Positions 6,707 through 12,772 of a DNA stretch of 17,880 nucleotides are shown here, in pieces (the first letter of the stretch is position 1; every line of letters begins with the position of its first letter). Source of the stretch: Bacteroidia bacterium (GTDB lineage Bacteria > Bacteroidota > Bacteroidia > Chitinophagales > Saprospiraceae); NCBI GenBank assembly GCA_030432855.1, contig JAUILM010000028.1:1-17880 (forward strand), in the 5' to 3' direction. A program made the position numbers and the translations under genes. The notes under the pieces were generated by a model. The model saw only the letters and a program-made list of their open reading frames with translations, was not told where the DNA came from and did no database searches.

Positions 6707-6743
6707 TTTCATATATTAGCGGTCCATACCTTTGTACCGCGCT
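6707..6743 (+). promoter_or_regulatory. candidate Bacteroidota promoter within an inverted repeat
   Basis: TACCTTTG at 6727-6734 matches the Bacteroidota -7 consensus TAnnTTTG exactly. A weak -33-like TTTC lies at 6707-6710, slightly closer than the usual spacing. The -7 element is framed by GCGGT (6719-6723) and ACCGC (6736-6740), a perfect inverted repeat with extra partial matches outside, as expected of a repressor or activator site overlapping a promoter. It lies about 35 bases upstream of the first Tat-leader gene, in the only clear gap between 5797 and 8899. Confidence 0.5.
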
Positions 6744-6770
6744 ATATTTAGGCATTAAACGTTCTAGTTT

Positions 6771-7076
6771 ATGAAGCGCAGTGATTTTATAAAGTCTTTA
6801 GTAGCCATCCCGGCAATTCCGAAGCTCTTGGAGAGTGAAGAAGTTGAATTGGTAAGCAATCCCAAGTTGTTCATATTCAGGTTTGCTGGTGTTTTAAATC
6901 AGTACGAGAGGCGACAGATATTGGATACATGGAAACGTGTTTTTGGTGAAGACACGCCACACAAAGTGATTGTATTAGATGATAGCGTAGATCTGACAAT
7001 CACAGATCTTTCCTTATCTGGGGACGTTCAGGATGATGATACATTTAAATTCGTAATGCCACACATAAAACCATGA
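6771..7076 (+). CDS. small protein with degenerate twin-arginine-like leader (101 aa)
   Basis: The N-terminus MKRSDFIKSL followed by VAIPAIPKLL has the layout of a Tat signal (basic pair, polar residue, Phe-hydrophobic, Lys, weakly hydrophobic core), but with Lys-Arg in place of Arg-Arg. No clear signal peptidase site is visible. The body (about 33-85) reads as an alpha/beta domain: KLFIFRFAGVLNQYERRQILDTW, then KVIVLDDSVDLTI, and an acidic C-terminal third (GDVQDDDT). Similar small domains occur in phage genomes without known function; that is a recollection, not a search result. The stop overlaps the next start as ATGA. It opens the cassette that contains TatA and may be exported or held at the membrane. 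Confidence 0.7.
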   Translation: MKRSDFIKSLVAIPAIPKLLESEEVELVSNPKLFIFRFAGVLNQYERRQILDTWKRVFGEDTPHKVIVLDDSVDLTITDLSLSGDVQDDDTFKFVMPHIKP

Positions 7077-7648
7077 AGCGACGGTCATTTTTCAAGAAGT
7101 TAGGGATAAGTGGGCTTGTGGCGTCTGTCGCACCCCAGATCATTCAGGAGGTCAAGGCTGAGGAGCACGAGCCATTTGAAATTGATGAAGGTGTAAAGGT
7201 TGATTATGAGATTATCCCATTTAACAACGATTACATTGAAGTGTCTGAATCATGGCAACATGATTATTTAACAATCACACATCGACAGCTTGATAGGGTT
7301 GTTTTTCATAAGGTCTTATTAGATGCTTGTATTGAACGCCACGATGGAAGATATTTCATAAATCTATCAGACCTTGAAAAGGTTTATAATTCACCAGTAA
7401 CCAAAATACACACAAGAAGCATATGGAATGATGTGGAAATCGACAGATACTATGATCCTGACTTGGTTTTAAAGTATGCTCCCGTTGAGGGTGTGTTTTA
7501 CGTAGAAAATACAGGAACCGGTCATCATTTTTGGGAAATGAATGGGCACCGTTGGACAATATCTCCAGGTCACAATTTATACGGTCCATGTATTAGGAGG
7601 AATCAAGTTATGGGCCGAATTGATGGACGAGACTTAAGATACGTATGA
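7073..7648 (+). CDS. putative Tat-exported protein with RR leader (191 aa)
   Basis: The leader MKRRSFFKKLGISGLVASVA contains a full twin-arginine motif (R-R-S-F-F-K-K) followed by a mildly hydrophobic core rich in Gly, Ala and Ser. A possible cleavage site lies near EVKAEE (residues 26-31). The mature part is about 160 residues, rich in aromatic residues and histidines (SWQHDYLTITHRQLD, ENTGTGHHFWEMNGHRW, GPCIRRNQVMGRIDGRDL). No family recognised. If cleaved it would be delivered folded to the periplasm. It is directly followed (ATGA) by tatA, so translation of cargo and translocase component is coupled. It is the strongest Tat substrate candidate of the three. Confidence 0.75.
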   Translation: MKRRSFFKKLGISGLVASVAPQIIQEVKAEEHEPFEIDEGVKVDYEIIPFNNDYIEVSESWQHDYLTITHRQLDRVVFHKVLLDACIERHDGRYFINLSDLEKVYNSPVTKIHTRSIWNDVEIDRYYDPDLVLKYAPVEGVFYVENTGTGHHFWEMNGHRWTISPGHNLYGPCIRRNQVMGRIDGRDLRYV

Positions 7649-7845
7649 CACCCCTATTCGCACTACCAGGAGGACCAGAGATGTTGGTCATATTCTTTGC
7701 CATTGTATTGTTATTTGGAGGCAAAGGAATACCTAAGTTAATGAAGGGCTTAGGACAAGGGATTGGAGAGTTTAAGAAGGCCCGCAAGGAGCTAGAAGAC
7801 AACCTGAATGAAGGGGTTAAGGATGTAAAAAGATTGACGGAATGA
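7645..7845 (+). CDS. tatA: phage-encoded TatA family protein
   Basis: A 66-residue protein with the complete TatA layout. The short N-terminus has GGPEML, with the conserved acidic residue Glu12 before the membrane segment. A transmembrane helix (about 12-24) ends in the Phe-Gly hinge (FGG, 24-26). The amphipathic helix GIPKLMKGLGQGIGEFKKA has the conserved Pro30, Gly35 and Phe43, and a charged tail follows. TatA multimerises with TatBC to pass folded proteins across the inner membrane. No tatC or separate tatB is visible, so it would have to use host TatC. It is slightly shorter than typical TatA and is fused in an ATGA overlap to a Tat-leader gene. A holin-like or membrane-stress role is an alternative. 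Confidence 0.9.
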   Translation: MTPLFALPGGPEMLVIFFAIVLLFGGKGIPKLMKGLGQGIGEFKKARKELEDNLNEGVKDVKRLTE

Positions 7846-7890
7846 AAGAGGATGAAACAGGATTTCGTGTAGAGGTAACACCGATTAAAT

Positions 7891-8211
7891 ATGAAGCGAA
7901 AAGATTTTATAAGGTCATTGTTGGGGTTAGCAGCAGCGCCCACCGTATTGAAGAACATCGAGGCGAAGGGCTTCCAACCTAAAGCCGAAAAAATAGCTAA
8001 AGACTTCAATATAGCGACTTTCAAGCACACCCCATTTGACAAGGTTAGGTTACATGAGGAAGGTGAGTCCTTTGTTACGGTTGAAAGGCCCATTGAGAAG
8101 GTGTTAAGGATCTACATAGACGGTCAAGAAATCAAGTGCGAGACAACCCCATATGCAAGCGTTGGCAAGACATTTACCGCAAAGGGCAACAAGATCACAT
8201 TCAAGTCGTGA
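7891..8211 (+). CDS. small protein with Tat-like KR leader (106 aa)
   Basis: The leader MKRKDFIRSLLGLAAAP is closely similar to that of the gene at 6771 (MKRxDFI+SL, then a short Ala/Leu/Pro core). Both lack the second arginine of the classic pair, having Lys-Arg instead. A possible processing region is NIEAKG (22-27). The body is a small beta domain: FDKVRLHEEGESFVTV, EKVLRIYIDGQEIKCETTP and GKTFTAKGNKITFKS. No family recognised. It begins 45 bases after tatA and its stop overlaps the HNH start as GTGA. Together with its neighbours it makes three leader-bearing genes around one TatA, suggesting a shared destination at or beyond the inner membrane. Confidence 0.7.
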   Translation: MKRKDFIRSLLGLAAAPTVLKNIEAKGFQPKAEKIAKDFNIATFKHTPFDKVRLHEEGESFVTVERPIEKVLRIYIDGQEIKCETTPYASVGKTFTAKGNKITFKS

Positions 8212-8684
8212 ATACTACACCAAAGGCACGATCATACAACAGGACCACAAGGAGGAAGTGGAAGTCTGATCCATTCTACAGACTACCAGAGTATGGATGG
8301 AAACAAGACCGTGACGCCCACATGGCTACAGTAAAGCACTGTGAGTGTGAAGATCCAGAATGTAGCAAGACCCCATCACACAGCGACCATGTAATCAGGT
8401 GGAAGAAAGGAGGATGTATAAGAGACAGGCGAAACAGAGAAGGCCTATCACATGGATGCCATAGGGCTAAGACAGCTAAAGAGATGAATGGGTACATGTA
8501 TGACTTCCTAATCACACCAAAGGGACTAATACCTATCTATCCTAAGCAGTGGATCAAAGAGCCGGGATGGTTATTTGGGTACATACGCAAGCATGGGTAC
8601 AAGGCCATACACGAGGGCCAGCTATACCACGATATAATCACAGGGAAGAAACCAGATCTAATCAACAAGACAACACTCAAATGA
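8208..8684 (+). CDS. HNH endonuclease
   Basis: This 158-residue protein starts at GTG 8208, coupled to the previous stop as GTGA; an earlier in-frame GTG at 8136 would overlap the upstream gene heavily. The HNH core is visible: cysteines in HCECEDPEC (44-52), SDHVIRWKKGG with Asp60-His61, NREGL with Asn77, and SHGCHRAKTAKE with Cys84-His85. The basic N-terminus (RTTRRKWKS) suits DNA binding. The C-terminal part (LITPKGLIPIYP, EPGWLFGYIRKHGYKAI) is unassigned. HNH proteins next to terminase genes can be packaging cofactors, as in HK97 gp74; others are homing enzymes. Because the TerL here appears to lack nuclease residues, a packaging role is plausible but unproven. Confidence 0.8.
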   Translation: MNTTPKARSYNRTTRRKWKSDPFYRLPEYGWKQDRDAHMATVKHCECEDPECSKTPSHSDHVIRWKKGGCIRDRRNREGLSHGCHRAKTAKEMNGYMYDFLITPKGLIPIYPKQWIKEPGWLFGYIRKHGYKAIHEGQLYHDIITGKKPDLINKTTLK

Positions 8685-8899
8685 AGTTCATATTCTACTA
8701 CGACAGGCCAAAGAAGAAGATGGTCATAAAGCACAATGGGCAAGTACATCACGTCAGGCACATACAGTGTAACGTACCCACATGGACCGCAGTCAATAAC
8801 CAACACGCAATGAACCACATATATATGACAGGCGTTGGACATGTCAAGGTCAAAGACGGACAGGCAACCATAGAGGCAGGGGGTGGGTCAAATCCTTAG
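8681..8899 (+). CDS. hypothetical protein (72 aa)
   Basis: ATG 8681 overlaps the HNH stop as ATGA. The 72-residue protein is beta-rich and basic (KFIFYYDRPKKKMVIKHNG, VHHVRHIQCNV), then NHIYMTGVGHVKVKDGQATIEAGGG, with seven histidines. No family recognised. The numerous histidines and one cysteine are scattered rather than forming a clear metal site. It is the last gene before the late packaging and head operon. Confidence 0.6.
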   Translation: MKFIFYYDRPKKKMVIKHNGQVHHVRHIQCNVPTWTAVNNQHAMNHIYMTGVGHVKVKDGQATIEAGGGSNP

Positions 8900-8911
8900 C
8901 TGACAGGTCGA

Positions 8912-8926
8912 AGAAACTGCGTTTCT
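8912..8926 (+). other. small hairpin ahead of the terminase genes
   Basis: AGAAAC (8912-8917) and GTTTCT (8921-8926) form a perfect six-base-pair stem with a three-base loop in the 44-base gap before the small terminase gene. There is no T-run, so it is not an intrinsic terminator. It may be a late-operon control site or an RNA structure near the ribosome-binding region. Nearby GTACTTTG only approximates the TAnnTTTG consensus. Confidence 0.3.
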
Positions 8927-8943
8927 AGTACTTTGTGAAAAAA

Positions 8944-9336
8944 ATGGAAAATCTTATGGGGGGGTATAATTACAGGGATAGGTTGAGTGAGGATGAGCAG
9001 GAGATATGGGATAGGACGGTCCCGCATTTGGAGATGTCGAAGGAGGTATATGGTGAGTCTATGTACATGTACTGCAAGGAGCTTGCTAAGTATGAGCGGT
9101 GTGAGGAAAAGCTGTCAGATTTTGGGCTGACCCAGGTTAGTGAGAAGACGGGATATGAGCAACAGCGCCCGGAGGTTTCAATCGGGGCTGCTGCGTTAAA
9201 GAATGCAATGGCTATAGCCCACAAGTTTGGTTTTGACCCGTATGGAACCAAGAAGATTATAGGCATTGAGGGAAAGAATAAAAACGCCAACAAGAAGCCA
9301 ACGGGTCGGAGTGTTCCGATGCGAAAAGCAAAGTAG
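8944..9336 (+). CDS. terS: terminase small subunit, P27-like
   Basis: A 130-residue protein immediately before the large terminase. I take ATG 8944 (MENLMGGYNYRD), which has a run of A upstream, over GTG 8935. The body is helical (EDEQEIWDRTVPHLEMS, MYMYCKELAKYERCEEKL). It ends with SIGAAALKNAMAIAHKFGFDPYGTKKI, corresponding to the C-terminal helix of P27-family small terminases ('A...A..LGL.P..R.R'). It should recognise phage DNA and load it onto the large terminase. The basic tail (KKPTGRSVPMRKAK) fits DNA or partner binding. It lies directly against the large subunit gene with no gap. The assignment rests on position as well as motif. Confidence 0.72.
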   Translation: MENLMGGYNYRDRLSEDEQEIWDRTVPHLEMSKEVYGESMYMYCKELAKYERCEEKLSDFGLTQVSEKTGYEQQRPEVSIGAAALKNAMAIAHKFGFDPYGTKKIIGIEGKNKNANKKPTGRSVPMRKAK

Positions 9337-10875
9337 ATGGAGTTTTACTTCGATGACGAAGAACCAAAGTATGCAGAATCTTGGATTAAGGAATACTGCA
9401 CCCATGTTGTCGGGGCACTTAGGGGTAAATCCGCGCTTTTAGAGCCATTCCAAAGGAAGATATTGGAACAATCTCTAGGGTGGAAGATCAAAGAGAATGG
9501 ATTTTACAAGTATTCCACTATCTATGTTTTTATTCCCAGGGGAAATGCAAAGAGCACAACCTCTCAATGGTTTGGCACATATAAAGCATTTGGTGCTGGA
9601 ATAGAAGCCGCAAGAGCTTATGCATTTGCAAGTAGTAAAGATCAGGCAGCTGGTGCATTGTTTCAGCCAGTGAAAGAGATGGTGCAGAGTCATCCGGTCT
9701 TGTCAGAAGAACTTCTTCCGTTTCATAATTCGGTAAAAGACCCACATACAGACAGTTTTTACAAGTTGATGTCGGCGGAGTGGCGTAACGCACATAGTTT
9801 GATCCCTTCAGATGTTGATGTGGATGAGTTACACCTCCAGTTGGATAGTAAGTTGATGGATGGTATTAACTCAGGTAAGGCAAAGAGGACTGATTGTACA
9901 CCACAAGTGCGGGTATGGACTACGGCTGGAGAGATCAACACCTATGCACATACATTTCATAAATACGCTGAACAAGTACATGCTGGATTGATCAAAGATG
10001 ATTCATTCTTGCCTATTTTATTCCGAGCAGATCCCGATGATGATCCATTCGATCCAAAGACATGGGAAAAGGCAAATCCAGGGTGGAACTTCATAAATCA
10101 ACGAGAATTTAAGGAAATGGCGACTCGCGCAGAGCGAAATCCGGCATTGCTCAATACGTTCAAGCGATACAATCTGAACATGTGGACCGGATCAACTGAA
10201 AGTTGGATACCCCCACACGAGTGGTCATTGGGGAATGATGGCGTTTCGTTTAGTGAGGTTCGAGGTTATCCTTGTTATGGTGGCTTGATGGTGTCTCGAG
10301 TACGGGATATAAACGCATTTTGCTTGTTTTTCCCTGATTTTGATCAATTTTTTTGGTGGTATTGGTGTCCGATAACGTCGAGTAATGCTAGGAAGGCCAA
10401 TACTCCGCACTATGTAGATTGGGTTGAAGATCGATATATCATTGAGGTTGAGGGCACAACATTAAAAGACGATCCGGTTGTGGATCGTATTCAGGAGATA
10501 AGCAAACACGTACACATCAAGGAAATAGCCTACAATGGATCTGAAGCGACCAGCAAGATACAGGCACTGGAAGATTTGGACTTTAATATGGTCCCCCAAT
10601 CAATTTCCAGCTATGGACACATGAGTGCGCCGGCAAAAGAGATTGAAAAACGGCTATTAGAGGGTAAGATAAAACATGGCGGTAATCCAGTTAGTGCATT
10701 TCAGATTGAATGTGTACAGATGGATATAAAGGACGACATGATCCGACCAAGTTCCAAAGAGAGTAAGGATAATATCTGCGGTGTCTATGCTGCGATCATG
10801 GCGATGGGTGGCTGGATGAATGCTGACTTACAAGGGCCATCGGTTTATGAAGATCGAGGAATGATTTGGCTTTAA
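9337..10875 (+). CDS. terL: terminase large subunit with apparently degenerate nuclease domain
   Basis: A 512-residue Terminase_1-type packaging motor. The ATPase is intact: Walker A PRGNAKST (67-74) and Walker B DVDELH with Asp163-Glu164. The C-terminal RNase H-like nuclease normally has three acidic residues, in 'G.DLS...D', 'YD' and 'kID..vA'. At the matching places this protein has GGLMVSRVRDI (Met318), IAYNGSEA (Asn400) and DNICGVYAAIMA (Cys481). All three expected aspartates are therefore replaced, although the surrounding framework (VRDINAF, YAAIMAMGG) is preserved. It should still pump DNA but may not cut it. It starts directly at the TerS stop. The alignment is by eye, so the nuclease loss needs a proper profile comparison. 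Confidence 0.9.
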   Translation: MEFYFDDEEPKYAESWIKEYCTHVVGALRGKSALLEPFQRKILEQSLGWKIKENGFYKYSTIYVFIPRGNAKSTTSQWFGTYKAFGAGIEAARAYAFASSKDQAAGALFQPVKEMVQSHPVLSEELLPFHNSVKDPHTDSFYKLMSAEWRNAHSLIPSDVDVDELHLQLDSKLMDGINSGKAKRTDCTPQVRVWTTAGEINTYAHTFHKYAEQVHAGLIKDDSFLPILFRADPDDDPFDPKTWEKANPGWNFINQREFKEMATRAERNPALLNTFKRYNLNMWTGSTESWIPPHEWSLGNDGVSFSEVRGYPCYGGLMVSRVRDINAFCLFFPDFDQFFWWYWCPITSSNARKANTPHYVDWVEDRYIIEVEGTTLKDDPVVDRIQEISKHVHIKEIAYNGSEATSKIQALEDLDFNMVPQSISSYGHMSAPAKEIEKRLLEGKIKHGGNPVSAFQIECVQMDIKDDMIRPSSKESKDNICGVYAAIMAMGGWMNADLQGPSVYEDRGMIWL

Positions 10876-10884
10876 AATTTATTG

Positions 10885-11082
10885 ATGGCTAGAAGATCAA
10901 AAGACATCTACCGCGATTTTAACAAAATATACACTTCTTGTTTGAGTATTTGCTCATCCTATCAATCTGCCTACGCACTTGCAGAGCGCAAATACAAAAA
11001 GCGAAATAACGGGCAACGATGCTTTAAAAATTACGAGGCATTTAGAAAGAGCCGTGAGTATCATTTAAAAAGGGAAAATTAA
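10885..11082 (+). CDS. small basic hypothetical protein between TerL and portal (65 aa)
   Basis: A 65-residue, strongly basic protein (ARRSKDIYRDFNKIY, AERKYKKRNNGQRC, FRKSREYHLKREN) with a short cysteine pair in SCLSICSSYQ. ATG 10885 is preferred to the TTG one codon upstream. No family recognised. The charge suggests nucleic-acid binding or a scaffold-like contact. A 59-base gap follows before the portal gene, containing AATATTTG at 11121-11128, one mismatch from the Bacteroidota -7 element. Confidence 0.5.
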   Translation: MARRSKDIYRDFNKIYTSCLSICSSYQSAYALAERKYKKRNNGQRCFKNYEAFRKSREYHLKREN

Positions 11083-11141
11083 CCGGAAAATTAAATAGGG
11101 GATACATTAGGGATTAGTCTAATATTTGGCGACAGGTATGT

Positions 11142-12371
11142 ATGGGAATATTTTCAAAAATACCGTGGTTGTCAACGAGAAGTCTTGAGAACCCTAAAAA
11201 TGCCATCACTGGAGCTAGTATCCGTGACGGTGAATTTGCATTTCAGCTTTCTAAAGAGGCCAAAATGGTAAATTATGACAACGCAATGCGCGTTTCGTCA
11301 TTATTTGCAGCTCAGAAGGTAATTACTGAATGCTTTGCTAGTCTTCAGACCGGTGTTTTTAAAACGGTTGACAGTAGGGGGAATGTAGAAGAAGTCTTAG
11401 ATCATCCGGTTCAAAGGTTGTTTTCATCTAGTCCGAGTGATCTTTATAATGCTTTCACATTTAAAGAGACCAGCAAGAGGAATTGTATTTTAAAAGGAGC
11501 CTCTTTTTCCAGGATATATTTTGACAAAGACAGCTTACAGCCCTCAGAATTTGAAATTCTTGATAATAAGAAGGTCAAAATCAAGGTGGGTAAGCGAAAT
11601 CGGAAATTATACTACGAGTATGATGATTTATCCAGGAGGTTACAGCCTTATGAGGTCTTACATGTTCCGGCTTTCACAAAAGATGGTTATACAGGCATAG
11701 GATTAATTGATTATGCGGCTGAAACTATCGCTCTAGCAATAAAATCAAGGCAATTTGCCACAAAATACTTTGCAAGTGGCGGTACGTTGTCTGGATTTAT
11801 TAAGCATAAGGATAAAATTAGCCCACAGGCTAAAAACAACCTTCTCAAATCGCTTAATAAAGGTTCTGACGGAGCAATGGGCTTTGGCTTGTTAGAGGAA
11901 GACATGGACTATGTAAAAGCCGCGTCAACACTTCAGGAGGCCGATTTAAATACAATTAATAGTGCTCTACATGCGGACATTGCTAGATTTTTAGGTGTGC
12001 CGCTTCATATGATCCAGGACCTGGATCGAGCGACCAACAATAATATAGAGCAACAGTCTATTGATTGGGTCATGTACTTTTTTAGGCCGTGGATAAAACG
12101 GTGGGAAACCGAAATAAATAACAAGTGCTTTTTGGACCAAGAAAAAAGGCAAGGTTATTTTTTCAGGTTTAATCTTGACAGCCTTTTACGGGGAGACACC
12201 AGAGCGCGCGGAGAATTTTACAAAACAATGGTTTCGATCAGAGCGATGAGTCCTAATGAGGTTAGGCTTCATGAGCGAATGAACACATACGAAGGTGGAG
12301 ACGTCTACGAAAATCCCTTTACAAGCAACAATGATGAATCACAAAAGCAAGAAAGTAATAATGAAAAATAA
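11142..12371 (+). CDS. portal protein, HK97 family
   Basis: A 409-residue Phage_portal (HK97-type) protein that forms the dodecameric vertex ring through which TerL packs DNA. Recognisable blocks are MRVSSLFAAQKVITECFASL near residues 49-68, LDHPVQRLFSSSPSD (86-100), a KGASFSRIYF strand, FATKYFASGG (205-214), and RFLGVPLHMI (282-291) followed by a polar NNN/EQQ segment and FFRPWIKRWETEIN. This is the family order and the length is typical. It lies in the usual place after terminase. It overlaps the next gene by 11 bases. Confidence 0.92.
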   Translation: MGIFSKIPWLSTRSLENPKNAITGASIRDGEFAFQLSKEAKMVNYDNAMRVSSLFAAQKVITECFASLQTGVFKTVDSRGNVEEVLDHPVQRLFSSSPSDLYNAFTFKETSKRNCILKGASFSRIYFDKDSLQPSEFEILDNKKVKIKVGKRNRKLYYEYDDLSRRLQPYEVLHVPAFTKDGYTGIGLIDYAAETIALAIKSRQFATKYFASGGTLSGFIKHKDKISPQAKNNLLKSLNKGSDGAMGFGLLEEDMDYVKAASTLQEADLNTINSALHADIARFLGVPLHMIQDLDRATNNNIEQQSIDWVMYFFRPWIKRWETEINNKCFLDQEKRQGYFFRFNLDSLLRGDTRARGEFYKTMVSIRAMSPNEVRLHERMNTYEGGDVYENPFTSNNDESQKQESNNEK

Positions 12372-12771
12372 ATTGTTCTTAATTATCGCGCTTTTTTTGG
12401 TGGCAATTGTTTCGGGTTATTCTCAACACATTGGGGATAAAGTATTCACGCTGGATACTTTGGACGATTCGGAAACATTGACTTTCCTTTCGACCACCAC
12501 TTTTGACTACCCGGGTAAGATTACGTATCACGTAGCCGCTGATTCAATCGACGGCACACCTACAGGCACTATTTATTATGAATGGTCACTAGATAAAGAC
12601 GGTGTAGAGTGGTACACGGCCGCAACGGATACAATCACCAACGGAGCAGAGACAAATCAGATGTATATCCTAACGAACACACCGGTGAGACGTGCCAGGA
12701 TTAGGATTGTCGGTGCTGCGACCCAAGAGGTCGAAATAAGCCCTGCGATACTTTACATGAGAGATAGGTAA
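12361..12771 (+). CDS. small secreted-looking beta protein in the head module (136 aa)
   Basis: Starting at ATG 12361, the N-terminus MKNKLFLIIALFLVAIVSG ends in YSQ, a textbook Sec signal peptide with probable cleavage before Gln22, as is common in Bacteroidota. A longer in-frame start at 12295 would hide the signal inside the protein and overlap the portal by 77 bases. The mature part (about 115 residues) reads as a beta sandwich: VFTLDTLDDSETLTF, KITYHVAADS, TIYYEWSLDKDGVEWY, RRARIRIVGAATQEVEI. Proteins of this layout occur as small structural or accessory proteins in Bacteroidota phages. A cleaved Sec signal would send it to the periplasm, which is odd for a gene between portal and protease. 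Confidence 0.7.
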   Translation: MKNKLFLIIALFLVAIVSGYSQHIGDKVFTLDTLDDSETLTFLSTTTFDYPGKITYHVAADSIDGTPTGTIYYEWSLDKDGVEWYTAATDTITNGAETNQMYILTNTPVRRARIRIVGAATQEVEISPAILYMRDR

Positions 12772-12772
12772 G

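Noticed and set aside
8136..8207. Earlier GTG start for the HNH gene
   Set aside because: It would overlap the third Tat-leader gene by 76 bases; GTG 8208 gives a clean GTGA overlap like the other junctions.
8927..8934. GTACTTTG-like element before the small terminase gene as a -7 box
   Set aside because: Spacing between TA and TTTG is one base short of the consensus, so it is only a near match.
11121..11128. AATATTTG before the portal gene as a promoter
   Set aside because: One mismatch to TAnnTTTG and no convincing -33 element; the gene can be transcribed from the packaging operon.
12295..12360. Longer start for the secreted-looking protein
   Set aside because: The extra residues lie in the antisense-free overlap with the portal gene and would bury the clear signal peptide that begins at 12361.
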